From: Lachnospiraceae bacterium
GTDB lineage: Bacteria; Bacillota; Clostridia; Lachnospirales; Lachnospiraceae
DNA: 64,000 nucleotides
Direction of reading: 5' to 3'
Assembly (NCBI GenBank): GCA_017518185.1
Contig: JAFWWB010000082.1
Location: 1 to 64,000 of the forward strand
Shown here: piece after piece, positions 1 through 11,071 of the stretch
How positions within the stretch are numbered: the first letter of the stretch is position 1
Layout: the number at the start of each line of letters is the position of its first letter
Made by a program: the position numbers and the translations under genes
The notes under the pieces: model-generated
What the model was told of the DNA's origin: nothing
Seen by the model: only the letters and a program-made list of their open reading frames with translations
Database searches by the model: none

Positions 1-19
1 CTATGTTCATTTCTGCCTC

Positions 20-115
20 CTGTATAAGATTCCTCGACTCCGCCGGCAAATGCCGGCTTCGCTCGGAATGACATTTACCTTCCGACCTCATATGCCGGCT
101 TCGCTCGGAATGACA
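20..115. repeat. Intergenic palindromic repeat cluster downstream of ahcY
   Basis: Two copies of a short element ending in GCTCGGAATGACA lie at about 62-74 and 102-114. The first is preceded by a CCTCGACTCCG start and a perfect GCCGGC-AAAT-GCCGGC hairpin. The same family recurs, in both orientations, at 10849-11036 and 12103-12313. It sits just after the ahcY stop codon and may also serve as its transcript end, although no clear T-run follows. Confidence 0.6.
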
Positions 116-122
116 TTTGCCT

Positions 123-1367
123 TTACTGTTTCCCGTACAGATACTCTCTCTGTTCAGGGGTGAGCACATCTATCTCCTTGCCCAGGAACTTAAGCTTACG
201 GACCGCAACCTCCCGATCCACCTCTTCGGGCACATCGATGAGCTTTGTCGTAAGCTCACTTCCGTGCTCGCATAGATACTTTGCGGAAAGGGCCTGTATA
301 GCAAAGCTCATATCCATGATCTCAGCGGGATGGCCGTCGCCGCAGGCCAGGTTCACCAGTCTGCCTTCGTCCAGCACCGCCAGTGTGCGGCCGTTCTTCA
401 GTGTGTATCCCATTATGTTGTTCCGGAGCTCAGCACTGCTCACAGCCATGGCCCTGAGCCCCGCCATATCGATCTCACAGTCGAAATGTCCTGCATTGCA
501 GAGGATCGCCCCGTCCTTCATCTCAAGGAAATCCTCTTCATCTATTACCTTGTCACAGCCGGTAACGGTGACAAAGAAATCACCCAGGGCAGCTGCCGAC
601 TTCATGGGCATGACCTCAAAGCCGTCCATCACGGCCTCTATAGCCTTTACAGGATCGATCTCGGTTATTATGACCTTGGCGCCGAGACCCTTTGCACGCA
701 TTGCCACACCCTTTCCGCACCAGCCGTAGCCTGCCACCACAACGGTCTTGCCTGCAACGATCAGGTTGGTTGTACGGTTGATGCCGTCCCATACAGACTG
801 CCCGGTGCCGTAACGGTTGTCAAAGAAATGCTTGCACTGGGCGTTGTTGACCTTTACCATGGGGAACTCCAGCTTCCCCTCCCTGTTCATGGTCTCCAGC
901 CTCAGTATCCCTGTGGTGGTCTCCTCACAGCCGCCTATTACATCCTTTATAAGCTCACGGAACTCCGTATGCATCATATGCACCAAGTCACCGCCGTCAT
1001 CGATTATGATATTGGGACCGATGCTCAGCACGGCGCGTATATGCGCATCATATTCTTCCGGGGTGCAGCCATGCCAGGCGTGAACCTCCAGCCCGGCCTT
1101 TACCAGAGCCGCCGCCACATCATCCTGGGTTGACAGGGGATTGGAGCCGGTGATATACATCTCCGCTCCGCCTGCAGCAAGCACCTTGCATAAATATGCC
1201 GTCTTGGCCTCCAGATGCACAGAAAGAGCTATCTTCTTTCCGGTAAAAGGTTTTGTCTTCGAAAAATCCTCCTCCAGTGTACGGAGCAGGTCACAGTGAT
1301 CCTTTACCCACGCTATCTTAAGCTCTCCTGATGGAGCCAGGTTTATGTCTCTTATCTCGCTAGCCAT
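123..1367 (-). CDS. ahcY: Adenosylhomocysteinase (S-adenosylhomocysteine hydrolase)
   Basis: Cytoplasmic NAD-dependent enzyme that splits S-adenosylhomocysteine into adenosine and homocysteine, removing the inhibitory product of methylation reactions. The 414-residue protein is full length for the shorter bacterial/archaeal form. Visible family features are the DDGGD motif near residue 123, EETTTG near 148, the NNAQCKHFFDN substrate/catalytic stretch near 174-184, and the NAD-binding GYGWCGKG loop at about 213-220. It lacks the long C-terminal KPDHYRY tail of eukaryotic forms and ends in YLYGKQ. It starts 21 bases after the stop of the coiled-coil gene at 1389-2135, so the two are probably co-transcribed. 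No methionine-cycle partner gene is adjacent in the window. Confidence 0.96.
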   Translation of the reverse strand: MASEIRDINLAPSGELKIAWVKDHCDLLRTLEEDFSKTKPFTGKKIALSVHLEAKTAYLCKVLAAGGAEMYITGSNPLSTQDDVAAALVKAGLEVHAWHGCTPEEYDAHIRAVLSIGPNIIIDDGGDLVHMMHTEFRELIKDVIGGCEETTTGILRLETMNREGKLEFPMVKVNNAQCKHFFDNRYGTGQSVWDGINRTTNLIVAGKTVVVAGYGWCGKGVAMRAKGLGAKVIITEIDPVKAIEAVMDGFEVMPMKSAAALGDFFVTVTGCDKVIDEEDFLEMKDGAILCNAGHFDCEIDMAGLRAMAVSSAELRNNIMGYTLKNGRTLAVLDEGRLVNLACGDGHPAEIMDMSFAIQALSAKYLCEHGSELTTKLIDVPEEVDREVAVRKLKFLGKEIDVLTPEQREYLYGKQ

Positions 1368-1388
1368 GTTCTTGTCCCTTTCTTTTGC

Positions 1389-2135
1389 TTAATCTTTTTT
1401 CTTTATCTCTCTTGCCCTGCGGTCATATTTCTGTGAAGCGGAAAGGCAGCCTGCTGCCTTCCTGGCATATTCGTCCCCGCGATCCCGGCTCCTGTCGGCC
1501 TTTTCATAATCCTCCTCCGCCTCTGCATTAACGGCGTCGATATAGCATTTGGCCGACATCTCCGTATAGCGGACGTTCATCTGATAGCCTATCTTAGCCA
1601 GTCTTCTGCAGGCATCCGCCAGCATATCCCTGTCATCATCGCTGCCTGTTCTTTTGAAACGCGCTTCCTGTTTGTCCAGCGCCTCAAGGAATAATTCCTG
1701 CGCCTTTTCCGGGTCGCCCTTATCTCTTAAGACCCTGCCCGCAGCAAGCAGCTCCTCTATTTCCGTACGCTCTTTCTCGTCAGCTTCCCTGCGAAGCCTT
1801 TCTTCCTCTTCCTTTCTGCGTCGCTCTTCCTCTTCCTTCCTGAGACGCTCTTCTTCTTCCTTCCTGAGACGCTCTTCTTCTTCCTTCCTGCGGCGCTCTT
1901 CCTCTGCAGCCTTCCGTGCCGCTTCTTCCTCTGCGGCCTTCCGCGCCGCTTCTTCCTCTGCAGCCTTCCGTGCCGCTTCTTCCTCTGCGGCTTTCCGTGC
2001 CGCTTCTTCCTCTGCAGCCTTCCGTGCCGTTTCTTCCTCTGCAGCCTTCCGTGCTGCTTCCTCCTCTACTCTCTTAGCTGCATCCAATGCTTCCGCGTTC
2101 GATCTGTGATTGGAGCTTCTGAACAGAACGCTCAT
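1389..2135 (-). CDS. Ala/Glu/Lys/Arg-rich coiled-coil protein with helical C-terminal domain
   Basis: Function not recognised. The start chosen (248 residues, beginning [10 protein letters not shown]) follows a GGGGG ribosome binding site about 9 bases upstream; a longer reading to 2231 has no such site. After a short N-terminus, residues of about 20-120 form a very regular charged coiled coil. It has six 9-residue units of the type AARKAAEEE, then five 8-residue units of the type RLRKEEEE. The remaining part (about 130-248) is helical and TPR-like, with pairs such as a [12 protein letters not shown] stretch. There is no signal peptide or membrane segment. An extended -10 (TGG-TATAAA) lies at 2175-2183, and the gene is probably co-transcribed with ahcY. 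The underlying DNA is a minisatellite, so length may vary between strains. Confidence 0.75.
   Translation of the reverse strand: MSVLFRSSNHRSNAEALDAAKRVEEEAARKAAEEETARKAAEEEAARKAAEEEAARKAAEEEAARKAAEEEAARKAAEEERRRKEEEERLRKEEEERLRKEEEERRRKEEEERLRREADEKERTEIEELLAAGRVLRDKGDPEKAQELFLEALDKQEARFKRTGSDDDRDMLADACRRLAKIGYQMNVRYTEMSAKCYIDAVNAEAEEDYEKADRSRDRGDEYARKAAGCLSASQKYDRRAREIKKKD
1795..2070. repeat. Coding minisatellite: 24-bp and 27-bp tandem units
   Basis: About five 24-bp units (1795-1905) followed by six 27-bp units (about 1906-2067) encode the coiled-coil repeats of the 1389-2135 gene. The copies are highly similar at DNA level, differing mainly at synonymous positions, which suggests slippage or recent amplification. 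Confidence 0.8.
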
Positions 2136-2174
2136 CCCATAACCCCCTTTCTGTATTGTAACCCTCCCCGTAAT

Positions 2175-2183
2175 TTTATACCA
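2175..2183 (-). promoter_or_regulatory. Extended -10 promoter candidate for the coiled-coil/ahcY unit
   Basis: The minus strand reads TGG-TATAAA about 40 bases upstream of the ATG at 2135. No good -35 is visible at 16-18 bases, so the call rests on the extended -10 and its position just after the rpoC terminator. Confidence 0.45.
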
Positions 2184-2246
2184 TAAGCCCGCATACCGCA
2201 ATCCCGAAACTATGCCAAAATGCGGGAGCACTTTTTTACTTTGGTG

Positions 2247-2287
2247 AAAAAAATAAAGCGGCGGAAAGCATACAGCCCTCCGCCGCT
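2247..2287 (-). terminator. Rho-independent terminator of rpoBC
   Basis: A perfect 9-bp stem (AGCGGCGGA at 2257-2265 pairing with TCCGCCGCT at 2279-2287, 13-base loop) is followed on the minus strand by a T-rich run (TTATTTTTTT). It lies 16 bases past the rpoC stop codon. Confidence 0.92.
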
Positions 2288-2302
2288 CATCACTTCATTT
2301 TA

Positions 2303-5300
2303 TCATTCCGTCTCTTCCGCGGAAACAGGTTCTTCCTCGGAAAGCTCCAGTACACTGCTCTCCTGCTCAGCCTCAGCCTCTTCCTCGTCACTGCTGTCGA
2401 AGTTTATCTCGTCACCCAGCTCCATCTCGTCCACATCCAGACGGACGTTCCTGTATCTGCGCACGCCCGTACCTGCAGGTATGAGCTTACCGATGATGAC
2501 GTTCTCCTTAAGACCGATAAGGGGATCTTCCTTACCCTTGATGGCTGCCTCGGTGAGTACCTTTGTGGTCTCCTGGAAGGATGCCGCAGAGAGGAAGGAA
2601 TTGGTGGCCAGAGCAGCCTTGGTGATACCTAGTATCACGTCTGCCGCAACTATGGGCCTCTTGCCCTCGGCCTCAAGCTTCTCGTTCATGGCCTCTATCT
2701 CAAGACGGTCCACAAGCGCGCCGGGAAGCATACCCGCGTCGCCGGGATCCTCGATGCGCTGCTTCTTCAGCATCTGACGCACGATGACCTCGATGTGCTT
2801 ATCAGCCAGATCCACGCCCTGGAGGTTGTAGACCTTCTGTACCTCTCTGATAAGGTAGTTCTCAACTGCCTCGATCTTCTTTATCTCAAGCAGATCGTGA
2901 GGATCGACGGAACCTTCGGTCAGCTCGTCACCGGCCTCCACGATATCGCCGTCCTTCACCTTTCTCCTTGCGCCGTAAGGGATCTCATAAACCTTGTCCT
3001 TCTCGTCGGTCTTAATGATGATCTCGCGCTTGTTGTTGCTCTCGACTATCCTTACTTCACCGCCCACACCTGCTATGATGGCAAGACCCTTGGGCTTTCT
3101 GGCCTCGAAAAGCTCCTCAACTCGGGGAAGACCCTGTGTGATATCGCTGCCGGCCACACCACCGGTATGGAAGGTTCTCATGGTAAGCTGTGTACCGGGC
3201 TCACCTATGGACTGTGCGGCTATGATACCGACTGCTTCACCTACCTGCACGGGCTCGCCGGTAGCCATGTTGGCGCCGTAGCACTTAGCACAGATACCCA
3301 CGCGGCACTTGCAGTTCAATATGGTACGGATCTTTACGGAATCTATCCTGCGGGAAGCGGCTCCGTCAGCCTCGGCCTGAGCCTTTTCAGCTGCTGCCTT
3401 TGTCTTCTCCGCCTCAGCCTTGAGCTTACTTATGCTGTACTCAATGGCTTCCTTATCCTTTGCGTCCTTTGCATCCTCAAGAGCCTTCTCTGCAGCCTCA
3501 AGAGCCTCGGCAGCATTGCGTGCCGCCTTCTGTGCCTTGCCTGCCTCCTGGGCAAGCCTGATAGGCTCGGTGATGATCGCTGCCCAGCGGGGAGTGATCA
3601 TGTGGTTGGCCTTTACAAGCACCTGGCCGTCAGCCACTATATCCTCTGCCGCATAACGTCCGCGGATACGGTTTTCCAGGGTCTCCACCACGTCACCGTC
3701 GGTAAGCTCGGTAACGCGCATGCCCGGGATCTCCTTGCCGGCGCAGCAGTCCTGCTCCCTGATGATGAGCTCCTGGCAGACGTCAACCATTCGTCTTGTA
3801 AGGTAACCGGAGTCGGCGGTACGCAGAGCCGTATCGGAAAGACCCTTTCTAGCGCCGTGTGCGGAGATGAAGTACTCCAGCACGTCCAGGCCCTCACGGA
3901 AGTTTGACTTGATGGGCAGCTCTATGGTACGTCCGGAGGTATCTGCCATCAGGCCTCGCATACCGACCAGCTGCTTGATCTGCTCCTTGGAACCACGGGC
4001 TCCGGATTCAGCCATCATCTTTATGTTGTTGTAATCATCCAGACCGTCCATCAGCTCTGCGGAAAGGCTGTCATCGGCCTTCTTCCAGACGCTGATAACG
4101 TTGGAGTAACGCTCCTGCTCGGTAAGGCGGCCTCTCTGATAAAGGAAGTTGATATCATCCACCTTCCTCTGCGCCTCCTCAAGAAGCTCTCCCTTGTTCT
4201 CGGGTATCTTCATATCGGAAACGGAAACCGTCATTGCCGCTCTGGTAGAATACTTGTAGCCTATTGCCTTTACAAGGTCTAGGACCTCGGCGGTCCTTGT
4301 TGCGCCGTGGGTATTGATGACCTTCTCCAGTATGGCCTTCAGCTGCTTCTTGCCTACCAGGAAATCTACCTCAGGCTTTAAGAGATCCTCGTCACTCTCC
4401 CTCTTAACAAAGCCGAGATCCTGGGGCAGTATCTCGTTGAAGAGGAATCTGCCCAGCGTGGACTCCACGGTTCCGCGGACAGTCTCACCCTCGTCATTCT
4501 TTCTCTCCAGGCGGACCTTGATCTTTGCATGAAGGTCAATGACACCGTTCTCATAAGCCAGTATGGCCTCATTAACACTCTTGAAGTACTTTCCTTCGCC
4601 CTTGCTGCCGGGACGCTCCTGGGTCAGGTAGTAGATACCAAGGACCATATCCTGTGAAGGCACTGCCACGGGTGCGCCGTCGGAAGGCTTCAGCAGGTTA
4701 TTGGGTGACAGCAGCAGGAAGCGGCATTCAGCCTGTGCTTCCACTGACAGAGGCAGATGCACTGCCATCTGGTCACCGTCGAAGTCGGCGTTGAAAGCGG
4801 TACATACCAGGGGATGAAGCTTTATAGCTTTACCTTCGACCAGTATGGGCTCGAAAGCCTGGATACCGAGTCTGTGAAGCGTAGGAGCACGGTTCAGCAT
4901 AACCGGATGCTCGGTGATGACCTCCTCCAGAACGTCCCATACTTCGTTGTCCTGCTTCTCAACCAGCTTCTTAGCTGCCTTTATGTTCTGGCAGATGCCC
5001 TTGCCCACCAGCTCCTTCATAACGAAGGGCTTGAAGAGCTCGATAGCCATTTCCTTGGGAAGGCCGCACTGGTATATCTTCAGCTCGGGACCGACCACGA
5101 TAACGGAACGACCGGAATAGTCGACACGCTTGCCCAGCAGGTTCTGGCGGAAACGTCCGCTCTTACCCTTGAGCATATCGGAAAGGCTCTTGAGCGCCCT
5201 GTTGCCGGGGCCCGTAACAGCCCTGCCTCTGCGGCCGTTATCGATAAGTGCGTCCACTGCTTCCTGGAGCATACGCTTCTCGTTACGAACGATGATATCG

Positions 5301-6178
5301 GGAGCGCCAAGCTCAAGGAGCTTCTGCAGACGGTTGTTTCTGTTTATTATCCTTCTGTAAAGGTCGTTAAGGTCGGAAGTCGCAAATCTGCCGCCGTCCA
5401 GCTGTACCATGGGACGCAGATCGGGGGGGATGACGGGAACGGTGTCCATGACCATCCACTCGGGTCTGTTGCCGCTCTCCCTGAAGGCTTCCACAACCTC
5501 AAGGCGCTTCACGATCTTGGCGCGCTTCTGGCCCTTGGTGTTCTCGTTCTCCAGCTCACCCTTCAGCTCTGCCATCTCCTTATCAAGGTCGATAGCCTTT
5601 AAGAGCTCCTGGATAGCCTCGGCGCCCATGCCTACGCGGAATTCCATTCCCCAGGTCTCCCTGGCTTCCTGATACTGTCTCTCGGTAAGGACCTGCTTGA
5701 ACTCAAGGTCAGTGGTGCCTGGATCCAGAACTATGTATGATGCAAAATACAGAACCTTCTCAAGTACCCTGGGGGTGAGATCCAGTATAAGTCCCATCCT
5801 GCTGGGTATGCCCTTGAAATACCAGATGTGGGAGACCGGAGCTGCCAGCTCGATACGTCCCATACGCTCACGGCGCACGTTGGACTTGGTCACCTCAACA
5901 CCGCACTTATCGCAGATGACGCCCTTATAGCGGATCTTCCTGTACTTGCCGCAGTGGCACTCCCAGTCCTTGCTGGGCCCGAAGATCCTCTCGCAGAAAA
6001 GGCCGTCCTTTTCGGGCTTGAGGGTACGGTAGTTGATGGTCTCCGGCTTCGTCACCACGCCCACGGAGGGATCGTTGTTCCTCGTGGACCACTCCCTGAT
6101 CTTTTCAGGGGAAGCAAGGCCTATCCTTATCTTCTCAAAGGTGATGGGCTGGTATTCGGTAGTTTTAAACTCTGCCAT
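2303..6178 (-). CDS. rpoC: DNA-directed RNA polymerase subunit beta'
   Basis: Beta' subunit of RNA polymerase, forming the catalytic cleft with RpoB. The start is set at the ATG at 6178 ([10 protein letters not shown]) because AAGGAG lies 9 bases upstream; the ATG three codons earlier abuts that site. The protein has 1291 residues. It shows the N-terminal zinc site (CHCGKYRK...CDKCG near 70-90), the catalytic [12 protein letters not shown] near residue 460, the second cysteine cluster ([11 protein letters not shown]) and the conserved [16 protein letters not shown] trigger-loop region. An Ala/Lys/Glu-rich coiled-coil insertion of about 60 residues (about 875-940) sits just before the second zinc site. 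The C-terminus is a long acidic tail. The start codon lies one base after the rpoB stop, so the two genes are translationally close. Confidence 0.98.
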   Translation of the reverse strand: MAEFKTTEYQPITFEKIRIGLASPEKIREWSTRNNDPSVGVVTKPETINYRTLKPEKDGLFCERIFGPSKDWECHCGKYRKIRYKGVICDKCGVEVTKSNVRRERMGRIELAAPVSHIWYFKGIPSRMGLILDLTPRVLEKVLYFASYIVLDPGTTDLEFKQVLTERQYQEARETWGMEFRVGMGAEAIQELLKAIDLDKEMAELKGELENENTKGQKRAKIVKRLEVVEAFRESGNRPEWMVMDTVPVIPPDLRPMVQLDGGRFATSDLNDLYRRIINRNNRLQKLLELGAPDIIVRNEKRMLQEAVDALIDNGRRGRAVTGPGNRALKSLSDMLKGKSGRFRQNLLGKRVDYSGRSVIVVGPELKIYQCGLPKEMAIELFKPFVMKELVGKGICQNIKAAKKLVEKQDNEVWDVLEEVITEHPVMLNRAPTLHRLGIQAFEPILVEGKAIKLHPLVCTAFNADFDGDQMAVHLPLSVEAQAECRFLLLSPNNLLKPSDGAPVAVPSQDMVLGIYYLTQERPGSKGEGKYFKSVNEAILAYENGVIDLHAKIKVRLERKNDEGETVRGTVESTLGRFLFNEILPQDLGFVKRESDEDLLKPEVDFLVGKKQLKAILEKVINTHGATRTAEVLDLVKAIGYKYSTRAAMTVSVSDMKIPENKGELLEEAQRKVDDINFLYQRGRLTEQERYSNVISVWKKADDSLSAELMDGLDDYNNIKMMAESGARGSKEQIKQLVGMRGLMADTSGRTIELPIKSNFREGLDVLEYFISAHGARKGLSDTALRTADSGYLTRRMVDVCQELIIREQDCCAGKEIPGMRVTELTDGDVVETLENRIRGRYAAEDIVADGQVLVKANHMITPRWAAIITEPIRLAQEAGKAQKAARNAAEALEAAEKALEDAKDAKDKEAIEYSISKLKAEAEKTKAAAEKAQAEADGAASRRIDSVKIRTILNCKCRVGICAKCYGANMATGEPVQVGEAVGIIAAQSIGEPGTQLTMRTFHTGGVAGSDITQGLPRVEELFEARKPKGLAIIAGVGGEVRIVESNNKREIIIKTDEKDKVYEIPYGARRKVKDGDIVEAGDELTEGSVDPHDLLEIKKIEAVENYLIREVQKVYNLQGVDLADKHIEVIVRQMLKKQRIEDPGDAGMLPGALVDRLEIEAMNEKLEAEGKRPIVAADVILGITKAALATNSFLSAASFQETTKVLTEAAIKGKEDPLIGLKENVIIGKLIPAGTGVRRYRNVRLDVDEMELGDEINFDSSDEEEAEAEQESSVLELSEEEPVSAEETE

Positions 6179-6179
6179 T

Positions 6180-9100
6180 TTATTCATCTCCTTCTGTTAC
6201 ATCCGCGAATTCGTCATCGTACTCCGAAAGCTCCTCTTCGCTCAGATCTTCCTCCTCGCCCAGGTCTTCCTCTTCTGAATAAGCCATGGCAGCATCCTCG
6301 CTTAAGGTCCTGGTGCCGTAGCCCTCAGCCTTTGAGTAATCATTCCTGTGCTCGCCCAGATCGAATCTGAACTCGCTCTCGTTGTAGTCAACGTTCTCCT
6401 TGAGCTCTATCTCGTTGCCCTTCTCGTCAAGCACTCTCACGTCGAGCGCAAGGCTCTGCAGCTCTTTCAGCAGCACCTTGAAGGACTCGGGTATACCGGG
6501 CTCCGGTATGTTCTCGCCCTTTACGATAGCCTCGTAGGTCTTTACACGTCCGATGACATCGTCGCTCTTTACGGTCAGGATCTCCTGCAGTGTGTAGGAT
6601 GCTCCGTAAGCCTCCAGAGCCCAGACCTCCATCTCTCCGAAACGCTGTCCGCCGAACTGGGCTTTTCCTCCCAGAGGCTGCTGCGTCACCAGTGAGTACG
6701 GGCCGGTGGAACGTGCGTGGATCTTGTCGTCCACCAGGTGGTGGAGCTTCAGGTAGTGCATGTGACCCACGGTAACGGGTGAATCGAAGTACTCGCCCGT
6801 GCGTCCGTCTCTAAGCTGTACCGTACCGTTGCGTGAGATGGGAACTCCCTTCCAGAGATTTCTGTGTTCCTTATTCTCGTCCAGATACTTATAAACATCG
6901 GGATCCAGATTATCCTTATGCTTTTTGGAAAACTCATCCCAGTCAAGATTAACGTAATCGTTAGCCAGATCAAGGGTGTCCATGATGTCCGCCTCATTGG
7001 CGCCGTCGAAGACGGGGGTGGCCACATTGAAGCCAAGGGCCTTCGCTGCCAGTGAAAGGTGGATCTCAAGGATCTGACCTATGTTCATTCGGGAAGGCAC
7101 GCCCAGAGGATTCAGCACGATATCCAGTGGACGTCCGTTGGGAAGATAAGGCATATCCTCCACGGGGAGCACACGGCTCACCACACCCTTGTTTCCGTGT
7201 CGGCCTGCCATCTTGTCGCCCACGCTGATCTTTCTCTTCTGTGCAATGTAGATGCGGACCTTGCTGTTAACGCCGGGGCTCAACTCGGTGTCACCGTTGG
7301 CACGTGAGAACACCTTTGCATCCACGACCACACCGTACTCGCCGTGAGGCACCTTAAGGGAGGTATCCCTGACCTCTCTTGCCTTCTCGCCGAATATCGC
7401 GCGGAGCAGTCTCTCCTCAGGGGTAAGATCGGTCTCGCCCTTGGGTGTTACCTTACCTACCAGTATGTCACCGCTGCGGACCTCAGCGCCCACGCGGATT
7501 ATACCTCTGTCGTCCAGATCCTTCAGCGCATCCTCGCCGACACCGGGGATATCCCTTGTGATCTCCTCGGGTCCGAGCTTAGTATCACGCGCTTCAGTCT
7601 CGTATTCTTCTATATGTACGGAGGTGTAAACATCCTCCTTCACCAGTCTCTCCGAAAGGAGAACAGCGTCCTCGTAGTTGTAGCCTTCCCAGGTCATGAA
7701 ACCGATCAGGGGGTTCTTGCCCAGGCCAAGCTCGCCGTCTGCAGTGGAAGGACCGTCTGCGATGACCTGTCCTGCCGCTACACGGTCGCCCTTGAATACT
7801 ATGGGCTTCTGGTTGTAGCAGTTGGACTGGTTGGAACGCATGAACTTCTGGAGCTTGTACTCCATCTTTTCACCGTCGTCAGCCTTGACCCTGATGACCT
7901 CCGCGGAAACATGGGTGACTTCGCCGGCCTTTGTAGCCACAACGCAGACACCGGAGTCCACCGCTGCCTTGACCTCCATACCTGTTCCGACAACAGGCGC
8001 CTCTGTAAAGAGCAGGGGCACTGCCTGACGCTGCATGTTGGAGCCCATGAGTGCACGGTTGGCATCGTCGTTCTCCAGGAAAGGTATCAGTGCCGTTGCC
8101 ACTGAGAACACCATCTTGGGAGACACATCCATGTAGTCGAACATCGCCTTGGGATACTGCTGGGTCTCGGTCCTGTAACGGCCGGCCACGGACCTTCTTA
8201 CGAAGTATCCCTGCGCATCCAGCTTCTCATTTGCCTGTGCTACATGATAGTTGTCTTCCTCGTCGGCCGTCATATATACGGTCTCGTCGGTCACCCTGGG
8301 ATTCTCGGGATCGGTCTTGTCTATCTTCCTGTAAGGAGCCTCTATAAAACCGTACTGGTTTATGCGGGCATAGCTTGCCAGGGAGTTGATAAGTCCGATA
8401 TTGGGACCTTCGGGTGTCTCTATGGGGCACATACGTCCGTAATGGGTGTAGTGCACGTCGCGGACCTCAAATCCGGCACGGTCTCTGGAAAGACCGCCGG
8501 GGCCGAGTGCGGAAAGACGTCTCTTATGAGTAAGCTCACTCAGAGGGTTGTTCTGGTCCATGAACTGTGACAGCTGGGAAGATCCGAAGAACTCCTTCAC
8601 CGCTGCCTGCACGGGCTTGATATTGATCAGCGCCTGGGGCGAGATCTCATCGCTCTCGTGGGTATCATGGGTGGTCATACGCTCCCTTACCACACGCTCC
8701 ATACGGGTAAGACCGATGCGGTACTGGTTCTGGAGCAGCTCGCCCACGGCACGGATACGTCTGTTGCCCAGGTGGTCGATATCGTCATCGTTGCCGATGC
8801 CGTACTCCAGCGCGATGTTATAGTTAATGGAAGCGATGATATCGCTCTTGGTGATATGCTTGGGGATAAGATCGTGGATGTTCTCCTTTATAGCCTGGGG
8901 AAGCTTATCCATCTTATCGTTGTACTCTCTCAGCAGCTTCTTCAGCACGGGCCAGTAAACCTTCTCGGTAACGCCCAGCGCAGCCGCATCGATATCCAGC
9001 CACTCCTCGATATCCACCATGAGGTTTGACAGCACCTTGACGTCTCTTTCTTCGGTGCGGATCATGACGGATTCAACGGCGCAGTTCTGGATGAGATCTG

Positions 9101-10055
9101 CGGTCTCTGCATCCACCTTGCTGCCGGAAGCGGCGATGACCTCGCCGGTGAAGGGATTGAGCACATCCTCGGCCAGCACATGGCCCTTAATCCTGTTGCG
9201 GAGTGAAAGCTTCTTATTGAACTTATAACGTCCCACCTTTGCAAGGTCGTAACGCCTTACATCAAAGAAGGTGGCGGTCACATAGCCCTCGGCGCTCTCG
9301 ATGGTGAAAGGCTCGCCGGGACGGACCTTCATATAGAGCTCCTTGAGGCCTTCCTCGTAGGTCTTGGAAGGATCCTTTGCGAAGGACTGCTCTATCTTGG
9401 GCTCGTTGCCGAAGAGGTTTATGATCTCCTCATCGGTGCCCAGTCCGATGGAACGCAGGAATACCGTGATGGGCACCTTCCTGTTGCGGTCTACCCTCAC
9501 GTAGAAAACATCGTTGGAATCGGTCTCGTACTCCAGCCATGCGCCCCTGTTGGGGATGACCGTAGCGGAGAAGAGTTTCTTACCGCTCTTATCTCTCGTG
9601 ATCCCGTAATATATACCGGGTGAACGTACCAGCTGGCTTACTATGACTCGCTCTGCACCGTTGATGACAAAGGTACCGGTCTCGGTCATCAGAGGGAAAT
9701 TACCCATGAAGATCTCATGTTCCCTTATCTGATCCTTGTCCTGGTTGTAGAGGCGCACCTTGACCATAAGGGGAGCCTCATAGGTCAGATCCCTTTCCTT
9801 ACACTCATTGATGCTGTGCTTGATCCCGGCTTTGTTGAGATTGAAGTCAACAAAATCGAGCCTGAGCCGCCCGCCGTAGTCAGTGATGGGGGAGATATCA
9901 TCAAATGCCTCCCTGAGCCCCTCACTGAGGAACCAGTTGTAAGAGTTTTTCTGCACCTCGATAAGGTTCGGCATGTCCAGGACTTCTTTACGCCTGGAAT
10001 AGCTCATGCGAACGTTCTTACCGCTTGCAATGGGACGTATCCTGTTTTTTTCCAT
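6180..10055 (-). CDS. rpoB: DNA-directed RNA polymerase subunit beta
   Basis: Beta subunit of RNA polymerase, 1291 residues. The ATG at 10055 ([12 protein letters not shown]) is preferred because GGGGTG lies 8 bases upstream; a reading 19 codons longer lacks a good site. The rifampicin-pocket region (about residues 495-560) contains [39 protein letters not shown] and [14 protein letters not shown]. This matches the usual susceptible sequence as far as can be read. The C-terminal hallmarks [13 protein letters not shown] and [22 protein letters not shown] are present. The protein ends in a strongly acidic tail, as does RpoC. The gene has its own sigmaA promoter at 10170-10198 and is separated from rplL by about 7 kb of unrelated genes, which is unusual. 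Confidence 0.98.
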   Translation of the reverse strand: MEKNRIRPIASGKNVRMSYSRRKEVLDMPNLIEVQKNSYNWFLSEGLREAFDDISPITDYGGRLRLDFVDFNLNKAGIKHSINECKERDLTYEAPLMVKVRLYNQDKDQIREHEIFMGNFPLMTETGTFVINGAERVIVSQLVRSPGIYYGITRDKSGKKLFSATVIPNRGAWLEYETDSNDVFYVRVDRNRKVPITVFLRSIGLGTDEEIINLFGNEPKIEQSFAKDPSKTYEEGLKELYMKVRPGEPFTIESAEGYVTATFFDVRRYDLAKVGRYKFNKKLSLRNRIKGHVLAEDVLNPFTGEVIAASGSKVDAETADLIQNCAVESVMIRTEERDVKVLSNLMVDIEEWLDIDAAALGVTEKVYWPVLKKLLREYNDKMDKLPQAIKENIHDLIPKHITKSDIIASINYNIALEYGIGNDDDIDHLGNRRIRAVGELLQNQYRIGLTRMERVVRERMTTHDTHESDEISPQALINIKPVQAAVKEFFGSSQLSQFMDQNNPLSELTHKRRLSALGPGGLSRDRAGFEVRDVHYTHYGRMCPIETPEGPNIGLINSLASYARINQYGFIEAPYRKIDKTDPENPRVTDETVYMTADEEDNYHVAQANEKLDAQGYFVRRSVAGRYRTETQQYPKAMFDYMDVSPKMVFSVATALIPFLENDDANRALMGSNMQRQAVPLLFTEAPVVGTGMEVKAAVDSGVCVVATKAGEVTHVSAEVIRVKADDGEKMEYKLQKFMRSNQSNCYNQKPIVFKGDRVAAGQVIADGPSTADGELGLGKNPLIGFMTWEGYNYEDAVLLSERLVKEDVYTSVHIEEYETEARDTKLGPEEITRDIPGVGEDALKDLDDRGIIRVGAEVRSGDILVGKVTPKGETDLTPEERLLRAIFGEKAREVRDTSLKVPHGEYGVVVDAKVFSRANGDTELSPGVNSKVRIYIAQKRKISVGDKMAGRHGNKGVVSRVLPVEDMPYLPNGRPLDIVLNPLGVPSRMNIGQILEIHLSLAAKALGFNVATPVFDGANEADIMDTLDLANDYVNLDWDEFSKKHKDNLDPDVYKYLDENKEHRNLWKGVPISRNGTVQLRDGRTGEYFDSPVTVGHMHYLKLHHLVDDKIHARSTGPYSLVTQQPLGGKAQFGGQRFGEMEVWALEAYGASYTLQEILTVKSDDVIGRVKTYEAIVKGENIPEPGIPESFKVLLKELQSLALDVRVLDEKGNEIELKENVDYNESEFRFDLGEHRNDYSKAEGYGTRTLSEDAAMAYSEEEDLGEEEDLSEEELSEYDDEFADVTEGDE

Positions 10056-10120
10056 ACAACATTCACCCCGTTCATTTGATTGTAGATTGTGTAAAATAAG
10101 AACCTGTGCCATCTGTCAGC

Positions 10121-10198
10121 GGGCATAAAAAAACGCAAAATGCCCCCATCCCATAATGACGCATTCTCCATGATAACACGAGGGATACCCCGTGTCAA
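10121..10198 (-). promoter_or_regulatory. SigmaA promoter and leader hairpin of rpoBC
   Basis: On the minus strand TTGACA (10193-10198) and TATCAT (10170-10175) are spaced by exactly 17 bases. The transcript would carry a leader of roughly 105 bases before the rpoB ATG. The leader contains a modest stem (GGGCAT/ATGCCC, 10121-10126 with 10140-10145, 13-base loop). The spacer shares a 9-base block (TATCCCTCG) in the same register with the promoter at 17361-17389. Confidence 0.85.
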
Positions 10199-10246
10199 GA
10201 AATTTTTCAGGGAATTTTATTTTAGGATATCCCGGCTTCTCCGGGC

Positions 10247-10816
10247 TTATCCGTTCACCTCTGAGAGATATTCTATTGAAGCGATGGTGTTGTCATCGTT
10301 AAATACGAAGTTCAGACGCATGCCGCCCTTCTCGTAGGTGATCATGCGGCCGTTCTCGGTATAGTCGCTGCCGTAGACGGAGATCACCTTATCCTTATCC
10401 ATGGAAAGGTCCACGCCTTCGGCGGTGGCAACGTTATCACTCTTGAGAGAGATATAGTAGATCCTGTCCGTGCTGCCGTCGGGATAGGTGTTGATCTCGT
10501 AATCGGCGAAGGTATAGAAGTGCGCCTTGCCCTGTGCCGCGCAGCTCTCCTCTTCGTAATGGCTGTACTCGCCGAGAGAGCCGAGCACAGTGGCCACATC
10601 CATATCGGGAGTAAGGCTTACGCCCGATATCTCAAAACAGTAGCGTTCCGCTGATACAGGCTCGGCGGCGCTTCCGGTCTGCTGCACGCTCTCCTCTCCG
10701 GAGCCCTGCAGGGCAACCGTATCATCTTTCTTCTCTATCTCTTTAACTTCCTCTCCGCAGGCCGCCAGGGTCATCGCCGCTGCCGCCGCACAGATGAGCA
10801 TATTAATTCTTCTCAT
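10247..10816 (-). CDS. Putative lipoprotein of unknown function
   Basis: A 189-residue protein starting MRRINMLI with a short lipoprotein signal peptide and a lipobox (LAAC, cysteine near residue 19), so probably anchored on the outer face of the membrane. A Glu/Ser-rich linker is followed by a compact alpha/beta domain of about 120 residues with segments such as EYSHYEEESCAAQG and NFVFNDDNTIASIEYLS. This reads like the small beta-rich domains common in clostridial lipoproteins (SmpA/BLIP-like), but no family is assigned. The longer start at 10873 would destroy the signal peptide. It lies downstream of the SGNH-like gene across a repeat cluster and may or may not belong to that operon. Confidence 0.75.
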   Translation of the reverse strand: MRRINMLICAAAAAMTLAACGEEVKEIEKKDDTVALQGSGEESVQQTGSAAEPVSAERYCFEISGVSLTPDMDVATVLGSLGEYSHYEEESCAAQGKAHFYTFADYEINTYPDGSTDRIYYISLKSDNVATAEGVDLSMDKDKVISVYGSDYTENGRMITYEKGGMRLNFVFNDDNTIASIEYLSEVNG

Positions 10817-10848
10817 TTTCCAGCCTCTCAGTCTTTTATATTCAATAA

Positions 10849-11036
10849 GATCCTTCGACTCCGCTCGTTTCACTCGCTCCGCTCAGGATGACAAGTGCGA
10901 TCCCTCGTTTCATCGTTCCGTTTGTCATCCCGAGCGAAGGCCGCCGCTTCCCCGCCTTGTCATCCCGAGCGAAGGCCGCAGCTTCCCCGCCTTGTCATCC
11001 CGAGCGAAGGCCGCAGGCCGTAGTCGAGGGATCTTT
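10849..11036. repeat. Intergenic repeat cluster with about 35-bp tandem units
   Basis: It begins with GATCCTTCGACTCCG and CTCAGGATGACA. It then holds three copies of a unit around GTCATCCCGAGCGAAGGCCG at a period of about 35 bp and closes with GTCGAGGGATCT. The outer ends are inverted relative to each other, so the transcript can fold into a long hairpin. It separates the SGNH-like gene from the lipoprotein gene. Confidence 0.75.
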
Positions 11037-11071
11037 CATTTCATCCAGCACCATCCATTATAACAACCCTG

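Noticed and set aside
2136-2231. N-terminal extension of the coiled-coil protein to 2231
   Set aside because: The internal ATG at 2135 has a strong ribosome binding site, whereas the longer reading crosses the promoter region and has none.
2795-9029. Several long plus-strand frames opposite rpoC and rpoB
   Set aside because: They are codon-position shadows of the two conserved polymerase genes and have no promoter or start signals.
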